Part shown: piece after piece, positions 19,620-29,078 of the stretch
Position numbering within the stretch: the first letter of the stretch is position 1
How the letters are laid out: each line of letters opens with the position of its first letter
IMG/VR virus record: IMGVR_UViG_3300012005_000014
Coordinates: 1 to 42,696 of that record
Origin: a virus
Direction: 5' to 3' (one strand)
Length of the DNA stretch: 42,696 nt
The notes under the pieces: generated by a model
Told to the model about the DNA's origin: nothing
The model's input: only the letters and a program-made list of their open reading frames with translations
Databases searched by the model: none
Program-made: the position numbers and the translations under genes

Positions 19620-21475
19620 TGCGAACCACGAGAGACGCACGAGGCTTGTACTTCCGCCTCAAGGCGCGGCACTCCGAGCGTGATAACCGGATGTCTGACG
19701 TCCTCTTGGTCCGCCAGGGCAAGATGCGCGACGTCTACCCCGATGTGTTCCCCGAAGGCCCGTACACCAAGGGCATCGTGGCAAACATGATCGACGTCTC
19801 AGCCCGTGACCTCTCCGAGGTCATCTCTCCGATGCCGGCAATCAACTGTGCCAGTGCCTCGATGGTCTCCGACAAGGCCCGGAGGATGGCTGACAAGCGC
19901 ACGCTGATCGCCGCTGGCTACACGGACTACTCACGGCTCCCAAGACAGATGTACAAGGCCACAGATCGCTTCGTGACCTTCGGCTTCACCTGCGCTCTGG
20001 TCGAACCGGACGACGAAGCGTCGATGCCCCGCATCACCTTCATGGACTCAGTAGGTTGCTACCCGCTGTTCGACCGCTGGGACCGCCTGGAAGCGGTCTT
20101 CTTCCGCTTCTTGCGCTCCCGCGACGAACTGGTCGCCATGTACCCCGATTGTGCAACCTTCCTCGCTGCCGAGGGTATGTCCGGTGGCGAGATGATCGAG
20201 ATGGTTCGGATGCACGACAAGGACAACGATATGTTGTTCTTGCCGTACGGCGAGGGTTTCCAACTAGACATCGCCCCCAACCGCCTGGGCAAGGTGTGCG
20301 CCTCGTGGATCGAGCGCCCAAGTCTTGACCAGACGCAGCACGGACAGTTCGATGACGTGCTCGCGGTGCAGGTTGCCAAGTCCCGGTTCGCCCTACTGGC
20401 CCTGGAAGCCGCACAGAAGGCTGTTCAGGCGCCCATCGCAGTACCAATGGACATCCTGGAGATGCCCATCGGGTCCGACTCGGTAATCAAGAGCCAGCAC
20501 CCGGAGCAGATCCGGCGTGTGGCGATGGAGATCCCGCCCTCGGCATTCCAGCAACAGCAGGTTCTAGAGGCTGAACTCAGAGCCGGTAGCCGTATCCCCA
20601 GCGCCCGACAGGGCGATGTCGAGGGTTCGGTCATCACGGGTCGTGGCGTGCAGGCATTGATGTCTGGCTTCGACACCCAGGTCCGTACCGCCCAGGCGAT
20701 GTTCGCCATTGGCCTGACTGAGTTGTTCGAGTTGGCCTTCGCCATGGACGAGAAGCTGTGGCCGAACAAGAAGAAGACCCTTCGCGGCAACAGCGAGGGT
20801 GTGCCCTTCGAGATCGACTACACCCCGGCCAAGGACATCGCCGGGGACTTTACGGTCGACGTTCAGTACGGGCTTATGGCCGGTCTGGACCCCAACCGCG
20901 CGCTCGTCTTCGGCCTCCAGGCCCGTGGTGACAAGTTGGTTTCCCGCGACTTCATGCGCCGCAACCTCCCCTTCAACATGAACGCTGCCCAGGAAGACTC
21001 CAAGGTAGACATCGAGGAGACCAGGGACGCGCTGAAGCAAGCGGTATTTGGCTACGCCGCGAGTCTCCCGCAGATGGTTGAGCAGGGGCAGGACCCGCAG
21101 GCGATTCTCGTCAAACTAGCCATGATTATCGCTGATAGGCAGAAGGGCGTGCCTATCGAGACTGCGGTATCGGACGCCTTCGCGCCTCCGCCACCGCCGC
21201 CCCCTGGGGCGGGAGACCCTAACGGCGATCCAGGTTCTGAGGCTAGTGATCCAGGCCTCCCTGCTGATGGCTCCGGTCCCGCCCCAGGCATGGGTGCTCC
21301 ACCCGGTATGGGTGGTGGTCCACTCCCAGGAATGCCCACCGCCCGCACCGCTCCCGGACAGGTGGGTATGCCCCCTGGTGGGCGTCCCGATCTCCAGTCG
21401 CTTCTAGTGGGACTGGGTAATAGCGGTAAGGCGAACCTGCAAGCGAATGTTGTCCGCAAGATCCCGACTGGCTAG
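19619..21475 (+). CDS. Portal protein
   Basis: 618 residues from ATG 19619. Position straight after the large terminase, length, and segments such as RMYKATDRF-like helices and SVITGRGVQALMSGFDTQVRTAQAMFAIGL (clip/crown helices) fit a dodecameric portal. The last 100 residues are Pro/Gly/Met-rich (PPPPPPGAGDPNGDPG) and probably disordered inside the capsid. No protease or MuF domain fused. Confidence 0.85.
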   Translation: MRTTRDARGLYFRLKARHSERDNRMSDVLLVRQGKMRDVYPDVFPEGPYTKGIVANMIDVSARDLSEVISPMPAINCASASMVSDKARRMADKRTLIAAGYTDYSRLPRQMYKATDRFVTFGFTCALVEPDDEASMPRITFMDSVGCYPLFDRWDRLEAVFFRFLRSRDELVAMYPDCATFLAAEGMSGGEMIEMVRMHDKDNDMLFLPYGEGFQLDIAPNRLGKVCASWIERPSLDQTQHGQFDDVLAVQVAKSRFALLALEAAQKAVQAPIAVPMDILEMPIGSDSVIKSQHPEQIRRVAMEIPPSAFQQQQVLEAELRAGSRIPSARQGDVEGSVITGRGVQALMSGFDTQVRTAQAMFAIGLTELFELAFAMDEKLWPNKKKTLRGNSEGVPFEIDYTPAKDIAGDFTVDVQYGLMAGLDPNRALVFGLQARGDKLVSRDFMRRNLPFNMNAAQEDSKVDIEETRDALKQAVFGYAASLPQMVEQGQDPQAILVKLAMIIADRQKGVPIETAVSDAFAPPPPPPPGAGDPNGDPGSEASDPGLPADGSGPAPGMGAPPGMGGGPLPGMPTARTAPGQVGMPPGGRPDLQSLLVGLGNSGKANLQANVVRKIPTG

Positions 21476-21483
21476 GAGTTGTA

Positions 21484-21846
21484 GTGGCTGTTGTAACCGT
21501 TTCAGGCGTATCGCTCGCCGCGGTCACCGCGACTGGTGGCGGTACTGCGCTCATGGTGCCAAAGGATCTGACCAACACGTTCAACGCTGGTCTGTTCATT
21601 CAGAGCGGTGGCACGGCGGTTCCTACCGCGGTCACCGTCGTCCTTGAGGTGTCGCTAGACAAAGTAATTTGGAGCGCGATCAACACCGTCTCGCTCCAGT
21701 TGACCTCCACCACTACGACCCTGGCACAGGGTTTCACTGTCCCAGCGGGCTCCGGTTGGATTCGAGCCAACCTCACGGTGCTCACCGGAGGTACCGCCCC
21801 TACCGTCACGGCTCAGATCGCTCTGGCCGTAGACGTTCCTGACTGA
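21484..21846 (+). CDS. Small beta-rich virion protein
   Basis: 120 residues from GTG 21484 with GGAGTTG upstream. Nearly all alternating hydrophobic/Thr strands (AVVTVSGVSLAAVTATGGGTAL; PTVTAQIALAVDV), an Ig-like or jelly-roll pattern typical of decoration or spike proteins. Placed between portal and a Pro-rich protein. Exact role unknown. Confidence 0.68.
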   Translation: MAVVTVSGVSLAAVTATGGGTALMVPKDLTNTFNAGLFIQSGGTAVPTAVTVVLEVSLDKVIWSAINTVSLQLTSTTTTLAQGFTVPAGSGWIRANLTVLTGGTAPTVTAQIALAVDVPD

Positions 21847-21859
21847 TTGGGGGTGAAAC

Positions 21860-22009
21860 ATGGCAGGTGGTTCCGCATACAACGGTCTTGATCCGCGTAG
21901 CGCGAGTATCCACTCCGACTCGGGCACGGGTCAGTCCGTCGACTCAGATGGCCTGGTCGCGCCGATCGTCCCTGGGCATACCAGTGGCAGCAACCCGGGC
22001 GCGCACTGA
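21860..22009 (+). CDS. 49-residue Gly/Ser-rich protein
   Basis: ATG 21860 preceded by TTGGGGGTG. Low-complexity sequence (MAGGSAYNGLDPRSAS, VPGHTSGSNPGAH) probably unstructured. Conserved order with neighbouring virion genes suggests a minor structural or chaperone-like peptide; evidence is reading frame and ribosome-binding site only. Confidence 0.5.
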   Translation: MAGGSAYNGLDPRSASIHSDSGTGQSVDSDGLVAPIVPGHTSGSNPGAH

Positions 22010-22019
22010 TCTACGGGTC

Positions 22020-22092
22020 GGTGGGGCGAGGTAGGTACGCACGACCCGAACACCCAGGAATAGCGGGTGCTGTGCTCCCACTTCGCCCCACC
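22020..22092 (+). other. Intercistronic RNA structure
   Basis: GGTGGGGCGA (22020-22029) pairs perfectly with TCGCCCCACC (22083-22092), enclosing 53 bases that contain a further CACCC/GGGTG hairpin. It sits between two late genes with no frame; it may limit read-through or protect the mRNA. Confidence 0.55.
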
Positions 22093-22122
22093 CTCCCAAC
22101 CAATGACTAGATAGGAGGAACC

Positions 22123-22599
22123 ATGCCTACGAGTAACAGCAACGGACATGGCGGTCCTCGTGCTCCATCTGCCCCCTCACCCGTCTCGGGTCCGGGCGCT
22201 CTGTCTCGTCGTACAGACGGTGGTCCCGCCTCTCAGAAGGCGGTCAACATGGGCGGTCTCCCCTACGGTGAGAACGCTGACTTCCACGACCTCCAATCTC
22301 AGGCACCGATGTCGGCAACCCCAAGCGCACAGCCGACCTCTAACACCGCACCGCTGGCTGGACCCGCGTCGATGCCTGTCTCTTTCAACAGCCCCACACA
22401 GAACCCCCAGGAGCCGGTCACGTCCGGTAACCCCATGGGTCCTGGACCTGGCCCCGAGGCACTGAGTATGAGCGCCTCACAGACACCGCAGTTGCAGACC
22501 TTCGCTGCGATCATGCCCCAACTGGTGAAGATGGCTGACGATCCTGGCACCGCTCCTGCGACTAGGGATCTCATTCGCTACCTGCGGAGCAAGGTCTAA
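22123..22599 (+). CDS. Pro/Ser/Gly-rich virion-associated protein
   Basis: 158 residues from ATG 22123 (TAGGAGGAACC upstream, strong). First 110 residues are low-complexity (APSAPSPVSGPG, NPMGPGPGPEA); only the C-terminal 40 residues (LQTFAAIMPQLVKMADDPGTA...IRYLRSKV) look folded and helical. Stop overlaps the giant gene's ATG (TAATG). Possibly an assembly factor for the giant protein. Confidence 0.7.
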   Translation: MPTSNSNGHGGPRAPSAPSPVSGPGALSRRTDGGPASQKAVNMGGLPYGENADFHDLQSQAPMSATPSAQPTSNTAPLAGPASMPVSFNSPTQNPQEPVTSGNPMGPGPGPEALSMSASQTPQLQTFAAIMPQLVKMADDPGTAPATRDLIRYLRSKV

Positions 22600-25500
22600 T
22601 GCCAGGTGTAGTAACGCTACAGAGCGGCCTGCTGGGGCAGGGGACACAGACTGGGCCAGATCAGTACCAGCAGAACCTAGCCAATATACCGGGACCACCC
22701 GTAGACACGTCACCCCACGGATTCATGTGGTCGATGGGTCACATCGCTAACGGGATCGTTGGCTTTCACCAGTTGGACGACTCGGTTCACGACTTCGCTC
22801 AGGCTTTCAGCGACCCGAACCAACTTGTCAACTGGGGCAAGTTCGTTTCGGGGATGAAGCAGGGTGCTGAGGGCGTCATCGGTGGCGCGGCCATGGCTCC
22901 TATCAGTGCTTTCATGGGGATCGGATCGGTAGACCGCGAAGTCGGTGGCTACCTCCGTCGCGGCGCGACTCTCGCGGATGCGTGGAACGCCTACAACCCG
23001 AGTAATGGCATGACCTTCGGGGTCAATAGCGCCGACGAGTGGCACAAGAAACTGCTGGATAACTGGGGTAACACTAACTCTCAGGTGTCGTTCGGCCAGA
23101 TGGATCAGGCACTCACGGTAGATAACGCGCTACTCCAGGGCTACGACTACCAGAAGACGGGTCACCTCACGACTGGTGGCTGGAGTCGTTCGGGTCAAGA
23201 GACTCCGCTCCAGACCATTGCGCGATACCAGAAGATGACGGACAACACGCTCATCAATCCGTTCAATCAGGTACAGCGAGACAAGTTCTTCACCAGTCCT
23301 GGCGCACCGTGGAAGACCTCTACCGGCATAGAGGACGCAATCACTACGAGTGTTGTGGACCCACTGTTGATTGCTGGTCCCGCCCTCAAGGCTGCCCGTA
23401 TCGCCACCATGGTCCGACCCTCAGAGGGTTCTGAGGCCCTGGGGTTCTTCAACAACTTCTTCGGTACCGGCTCGGTCTCTCGTGCAGATCAGGCGAAACT
23501 GATCGCTTCGGGCGTAGAGAAGTTGAAGACTGGTCTTCCGGCTGAGTCGCTGGCCGAGGGCGCCACGATGCAGAACATGAAGTTTGTCGTAGATGGTGCT
23601 AACCCCATGGAGTTGCTCAAACTCCACGACGGTAATGTGAACTCCGACGCGATCTCGTTCATCCAGGGTCACATCGGCCAGATCCCTGACCACTCCGCTG
23701 CCGTAGATGCGGTTGGCAAGTCGCTGTTCATCCTCAAGGGTCTAGGCACTGAGACGGATCGCCTCGCTCAGATGAGTCAGTTGGGCGACATCTTCCGCAC
23801 ACAGTTGGGCACCAAGGGCAACGACATCTCCAACTCGATCAACTACGCATTGAAGCGTGGCATGAACGGGATCACCGAAGCGAAACTGGCGATGGACACC
23901 GGCTCGGATCTCATCGACCACCCGCAGATCCTTGACGAGCACCAGAGCATCCTGAATCTGACCACTGGTGCAGATGGTCCGATGGCTGACCGCTACGCCA
24001 CGGCTCTACATAACGCCGCCACGACAGACGCCCCATTCATCACCCGCGAGGGTCCGCTGTTCGCCCGTATCGTGCGGGCACAGCAGAACGCTGCGGTTCG
24101 TTCGGTGAGCAACCTTCGCCACGTTGATGACCCAAGTGCGATGCAGGCAGTTGCGGATAACCAAGAGCCGTTCGCTATGGCAGACCTCCACCAGTTGTCC
24201 ATGGATCACCCTACTGTGGCTATCGTCAAGTACGCCAAGAACGTCGGCGGAAAGATCGTGGATGCCTCGCAGGCAACGGGTCGATTCTTCTCTGTGATGC
24301 GTCCGTCGTATCTCTACGACGCCAACAACTCGAACCACTGGGTCGAGGGCATCGGCTACACGCATCTTGTGAACGACCTGACGGCAGGCGAGTTTGCTGC
24401 CTCGGGTGAGGCTCAGAAGTGGGCCGATCAGATCATTGGGTCACAGACTCCCGCGATCCGCATTCAGACGATGCAGGCGCTGGAAGAGGCTGGGGTCAAC
24501 GCGCTCTACGACCACATCTCGTCGCTGCCTGGGTGGGACACGAACATCACCAAGGCCGACATCATCGCCAACTTCAAGAAGTTGACACAGGATCGCACGA
24601 CCGCTATCCAGCGGATCAAGGACCGGGGCTTCCTCTCGCTCATGGATGGTGATAGTCCGGTTATCTCCGTTCACCCGTACCTGCAACGCGGTCAGGGCAA
24701 CGTCCTCCCCCTGTTCGACTTGAAGAAACTGCACTCGGTGATGCTGTCGGAAGGGCGACAGGGCGTTCGAGGTGGTGGCGTTCACTGGCTGAACAAGTCG
24801 GCCATCCCGATCGCGGACACCCTCAACAATGCCTTCAAGATCAGTGCTCTCCTGCGCGTCGGTTACGCCATTCGCAACGTCGGTGAGGCTTACCTCTCCA
24901 CCGCCGCGAGCGGTTACCTCTTCAAGACGCTTGGGTCGTTCGGTGCCGAGAACGCGAAGACGCTCCTAACGAACACCAAGCAGTCCTCGATGGGGATCAT
25001 CGACAAGATGGGTCGTGGTGCCGGGTTCGTCCAAGACCTGCCCGGTCTCAGGGCGCGACAGGCCTCCCTGGACATGGAGCGTGGTGCTACCCGTGCCGCT
25101 GGGCATGTTGCCATCAACGACGCCATCGGCAAGACAAACTTCAAGACTACGCCGGAGGAGTATGCCGCCGTTCGTGCGGCTCGTGCCTACCGGAATCCCA
25201 GTGGTGTAGACACCTCGACTGGCGACCTGTTCGCGCCACCGGACAAGGCTACTCAGGCGCTCGCCAAAGAGGTCGAGAACCGCGGTCTTCGCGTAGCGGA
25301 GATCCAAGCCACGCATGCCTCGGGTACGACGTACCACGTCTCCCTTGATGGCGAGGTGCAGATGCACGATGGACTGCTGTCTGGTACCCCGTCGTTGCAG
25401 CGTGCTCAGTCCGAGATAGACAAGCACTACGTCATGTACAACGGCGAGCAGTACACCAATGCTGGTCTCCTGCGAGCCACGGCAACCAACCGTCACCAGT

Positions 25501-28500
25501 CGTATGACGCGATGCTCCAGGACGTCCGGGATCAGGCTGCCGCTGGTGCCCGTGTCGAGGTTCACGGGACTACCGGGTGGAGACTGGTAACTCAGAAGCA
25601 ACTTGATGGTCGGGTGTTCAAGGAAGTCAAGTCCCAGGACCCGAAGGTCAAGCAGAACTCGACGCTACGCGAGACGTTCCGCGTGCTACCGGCTGACATC
25701 AAGCCGCACATCCAGGAGATCCGCACCTTCGGGCGCGACCTGGATGCCACGAAGTTCACCCCTGACTCCCAGGACATGATCCACGCTGCCACCGGCAAGG
25801 ATGGCCGTCAGGCCTTCAACGACTTCCACGCCTCGCGTGCGTGGACCGATCCGGCAGTACAGGCCAAACTGACGACCTGGGCGAAAGAGAACGGCTATGC
25901 CCGCATCGCAGTCAAGGACGAAGGTTGGGGCACGACCGTCCTGAACAATGGCCACTACGCCGACGTGAACGCCAACGGCAACTTCCGCGATCCCGGTGTT
26001 GCCTATGGCAAGCCGAGCCTGGGCGTCAAGAACTTCGCCTCCTACCGCTGGAGTGACGCGGTGATGAACCACGAAGCGGACCTCATGGGTAACCTCGCGG
26101 AGAAGCATGGTTGGCTGATTCCTGGTCCCGATGGTCGTCCAGTCCTGGACCCGAGTCTGAACTTGAAGCCGTCCATGAAGGCGGTTCGTTCGGATAACCG
26201 TCAGGCCAGGCGCGACCGCAAGGCACCCACGAAGAGCAAGTTGGAAGCCGCTCAACTCGGTGGCACGCAGATCCCGGCCAGTGGCCTGGAGAAGTACTCC
26301 TCCCTGATTCGCTACGAGTCGGCTCACGCCCTGGTCCACGACGGTCCTGAGCAGATGGCTAAGTCCATTTGGGAGAACGGGTGGGACCAGACTGCCCGAG
26401 GGTTGGCATCGAAGATGGCCAACCAGAATGCCGAAGCCGAATGGCTCCGTCAACAGGTCGCCGCTCGTGAGCAGCAGATCGAGCGACGTGGGTTGAACAA
26501 TGCCCGAGCCAACTCCTACAGCCGTGACGTTACCGAGAACACCCACTACGGTCCCGTCACACACGAGGGCTTCTCCCATGGCACCACTGGTGAAATCTAT
26601 TTCAGCAAGGTGGGTGCCGAGCACACGGTCGACAAGACTGCCGGCGACGGAAACCTGATTATGAACTCAGGTCCCGCTTCGCAGCGACAGTCGATCCTGG
26701 ACCCGAACGACCCCCGGTACTTCGAGGGTCGAGCGAACGTGTTGAACCATATGTTCCGCGACAGTTCCACCAAGGAACTGGATCCGATCGTCAAGCGGAT
26801 TCTCGCCGGGGAACACCCTGACGCTATCGCACAGGATCTCATCTCTTCGCCGCAGGACGTCGCCTACGTGCGAGAGTTCTTGCAGTACCACCACGGCAAC
26901 ATCGAGGATGCAACCGACTTGGTTCACAAGGTTGCCAACTCCCTCCACCTATATGCCGGTGAGCCCGAGGTGCTTGACGCTCTGCGTAATAAGGGCGAGA
27001 TCACCACGAGCCAACTGCGCGACTGGCTGACGAAGCCAACGCCCTTCAACCAACCGGCGAAGGAACTGCCCCAGTTGGCTGCGAGCCTGCTGCCCATGTC
27101 GGCTGAGGGCCGTCACCAGATGACGGTTGGTGGCATAGTCAACAACGGGACTGCCCGTATCTTCCGGTTCCTGTCGGCTATACCCGAGAATGTCCTGGCC
27201 CGTCACCCACTGGCCAACGCGGTCTACAACGAGAACATGCGTCACTCCCTGAACTACGCGATGCAGCGCAGAGCCGAGGAAGGGCTGAGTCCTCAACTCA
27301 CACTGGGTCAGATCAACGCACTACAGGATCGCTCTCGTGAGGTTGCTCGTCGTCAGGTGATGAAGACCCTGTTCACAATCGAACAGCGTTCGAGTGCCGC
27401 TCGTAGCCTACGATTCGTCTTCCCGTTCTACACGGCTTGGGACAACGTGCTTCGCCGCTGGGGTGGCTTCATGGTCCACACCCCTGAGAGCGTGGCGTTC
27501 CTGGCTGATCGTGCCAACCTGTTCTTTGCCAACTCGGTCATCACGAACAACCAGACCGGCCAGCGGGAGTACGACTACGGCAAGGCGATCACCCACCCGC
27601 AGGACTACTCGGTCATGCTGCCACAGTGGACTAACAAGGCCTTGGGACCGATGGATGCTGTGGGTAGCGCCGTGACGGGTGGCCGACTGTTCCCGAAGAT
27701 GTCTCAGTCCGAGATCGACAAGTACACCCAGGGTGTGACGATCGCTTCACCAGATGTCATGTTCCAGGGAATGCCATGGAACCCCGGCATCGGGCCGATG
27801 ATGGCCGCTCCGCTTGCCGCGATCGTTGACTCGCAGCCGAGCACTGAGAAGTTGCTGTCATGGGCCTTCCCGGTTGGCGTACCGAGCGGCATGGGTAGCC
27901 TCAAGGGAGCCGTGGCCGGAACGCTCAAAATGTTCCTGCCCGCAACGATCAACAAGTTGACGGCGCAGAGCGACGGCAATCTGTCGTTCGACAATGCCAT
28001 GAATCGAATCTCGCAGTTCGCCTCGCTCCAGGTGAAGACAGGTCAACTGGCTCAGATGCCAACGGCTGCTGAGATCCGTGACATGACCGCGAAGTTCTGG
28101 GGACTACGGATTCTTGCCGGGGTCTTCATGCCGTACTCGGCTACCTACAACAGTCCCGTCACTTGGTACGCATCGACGCTTCGTCAGATGAGGGCTACCG
28201 CCGTAGCCGATCCAAGTCGTGGACTGAACGCTAGTCAGGTCGCCGACATCGCGTTCCTGGATAAGCACCCCGAGGCATTCGCCATCCTGCCCAGCCTGTC
28301 GCAGAACTCTGGTGGCGGCTACGCCACCGCTAAGACGGTAGACAACCAGCAGAAGTACAAGGACGTGCTGGCTCTTGGCTCTTCTCTCGGAGTCGGCAAT
28401 GCAGCCATGTCGTTCGTAGAGAACTACGGTCAGGGGCAGTACAACCCTGCTGACTTCTCTCAGGTTGCCTACAACTGGCAAGCCGCGAACGGTCCCACGC

Positions 28501-29078
28501 AGAGCGGTGGAGCGTACCGCGACTCGAAGGACCCGACCGCTCTCCAGACCCAGGCCTACGAGGCCGAGGGCTGGACGCAGTTCAACAAGATATATGGGGA
28601 GTTCACCGCCGAGGTGAAGTCCCAGGGCGTCGATCCTAACGCACCGAACCTCCCGGCTTCGACGATTACCAAGTTGGGTCAGGTCCGCAAGACGATCGCC
28701 AATGCCATATTCGTTGCTACCGGCAACACGGCCTTCCGCGATGCGTTCGTAAACAAGGACAACACGCGCTTCGATGATCGCAACCAGTTCTACGGCCACC
28801 TACTTGGTGACAAGCAGTTCATGGCAGACCACGGTAATGACCCGGTGGTGAAGTCGATAGCCGCATACCTGACGGCTCGTGGTCAGGTCAGCGACTACAT
28901 GATCTCGGCAGACCAACAGACCGGGGATCAGTCGTACCTGACGTTGACTTCATCTAAGAACGCAGTTGCTCGCCAGTGGCTCCAGTCAACCGTTCAGGAC
29001 CTAATGAATAGAAGCATCGCGTTCTCAGACTGGTATCACCAGACCTTCCTAGGCGATACGGTGGTGGCCTCAAAGTGA
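22599..29078 (+). CDS. Giant (2159-residue) internal virion / DNA-ejection protein candidate
   Basis: One uninterrupted frame of 6480 bases. Mostly helical, with amphipathic or hydrophobic patches: VVDPLLIAGPALKAARIA (about 250), FKISALLRVGYAIRN (about 746), FVFPFYTAWDNVLRRWGG (about 1605) and a Gly/Ala/Met-rich stretch around 1720-1760. No lysozyme, protease, ATPase or polymerase motif could be read. Size, place between portal and capsid, and lack of tape-measure repeats suggest an internal protein that is ejected with the DNA and may form a channel, as do the large internal proteins of podoviruses. A disguised enzymatic domain cannot be excluded. Confidence 0.75.
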   Translation: MPGVVTLQSGLLGQGTQTGPDQYQQNLANIPGPPVDTSPHGFMWSMGHIANGIVGFHQLDDSVHDFAQAFSDPNQLVNWGKFVSGMKQGAEGVIGGAAMAPISAFMGIGSVDREVGGYLRRGATLADAWNAYNPSNGMTFGVNSADEWHKKLLDNWGNTNSQVSFGQMDQALTVDNALLQGYDYQKTGHLTTGGWSRSGQETPLQTIARYQKMTDNTLINPFNQVQRDKFFTSPGAPWKTSTGIEDAITTSVVDPLLIAGPALKAARIATMVRPSEGSEALGFFNNFFGTGSVSRADQAKLIASGVEKLKTGLPAESLAEGATMQNMKFVVDGANPMELLKLHDGNVNSDAISFIQGHIGQIPDHSAAVDAVGKSLFILKGLGTETDRLAQMSQLGDIFRTQLGTKGNDISNSINYALKRGMNGITEAKLAMDTGSDLIDHPQILDEHQSILNLTTGADGPMADRYATALHNAATTDAPFITREGPLFARIVRAQQNAAVRSVSNLRHVDDPSAMQAVADNQEPFAMADLHQLSMDHPTVAIVKYAKNVGGKIVDASQATGRFFSVMRPSYLYDANNSNHWVEGIGYTHLVNDLTAGEFAASGEAQKWADQIIGSQTPAIRIQTMQALEEAGVNALYDHISSLPGWDTNITKADIIANFKKLTQDRTTAIQRIKDRGFLSLMDGDSPVISVHPYLQRGQGNVLPLFDLKKLHSVMLSEGRQGVRGGGVHWLNKSAIPIADTLNNAFKISALLRVGYAIRNVGEAYLSTAASGYLFKTLGSFGAENAKTLLTNTKQSSMGIIDKMGRGAGFVQDLPGLRARQASLDMERGATRAAGHVAINDAIGKTNFKTTPEEYAAVRAARAYRNPSGVDTSTGDLFAPPDKATQALAKEVENRGLRVAEIQATHASGTTYHVSLDGEVQMHDGLLSGTPSLQRAQSEIDKHYVMYNGEQYTNAGLLRATATNRHQSYDAMLQDVRDQAAAGARVEVHGTTGWRLVTQKQLDGRVFKEVKSQDPKVKQNSTLRETFRVLPADIKPHIQEIRTFGRDLDATKFTPDSQDMIHAATGKDGRQAFNDFHASRAWTDPAVQAKLTTWAKENGYARIAVKDEGWGTTVLNNGHYADVNANGNFRDPGVAYGKPSLGVKNFASYRWSDAVMNHEADLMGNLAEKHGWLIPGPDGRPVLDPSLNLKPSMKAVRSDNRQARRDRKAPTKSKLEAAQLGGTQIPASGLEKYSSLIRYESAHALVHDGPEQMAKSIWENGWDQTARGLASKMANQNAEAEWLRQQVAAREQQIERRGLNNARANSYSRDVTENTHYGPVTHEGFSHGTTGEIYFSKVGAEHTVDKTAGDGNLIMNSGPASQRQSILDPNDPRYFEGRANVLNHMFRDSSTKELDPIVKRILAGEHPDAIAQDLISSPQDVAYVREFLQYHHGNIEDATDLVHKVANSLHLYAGEPEVLDALRNKGEITTSQLRDWLTKPTPFNQPAKELPQLAASLLPMSAEGRHQMTVGGIVNNGTARIFRFLSAIPENVLARHPLANAVYNENMRHSLNYAMQRRAEEGLSPQLTLGQINALQDRSREVARRQVMKTLFTIEQRSSAARSLRFVFPFYTAWDNVLRRWGGFMVHTPESVAFLADRANLFFANSVITNNQTGQREYDYGKAITHPQDYSVMLPQWTNKALGPMDAVGSAVTGGRLFPKMSQSEIDKYTQGVTIASPDVMFQGMPWNPGIGPMMAAPLAAIVDSQPSTEKLLSWAFPVGVPSGMGSLKGAVAGTLKMFLPATINKLTAQSDGNLSFDNAMNRISQFASLQVKTGQLAQMPTAAEIRDMTAKFWGLRILAGVFMPYSATYNSPVTWYASTLRQMRATAVADPSRGLNASQVADIAFLDKHPEAFAILPSLSQNSGGGYATAKTVDNQQKYKDVLALGSSLGVGNAAMSFVENYGQGQYNPADFSQVAYNWQAANGPTQSGGAYRDSKDPTALQTQAYEAEGWTQFNKIYGEFTAEVKSQGVDPNAPNLPASTITKLGQVRKTIANAIFVATGNTAFRDAFVNKDNTRFDDRNQFYGHLLGDKQFMADHGNDPVVKSIAAYLTARGQVSDYMISADQQTGDQSYLTLTSSKNAVARQWLQSTVQDLMNRSIAFSDWYHQTFLGDTVVASK

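Noticed and set aside
25686-26624. Leftward 312-codon frame inside the giant virion gene
   Set aside because: Antisense shadow; codon-position pattern follows the sense gene.
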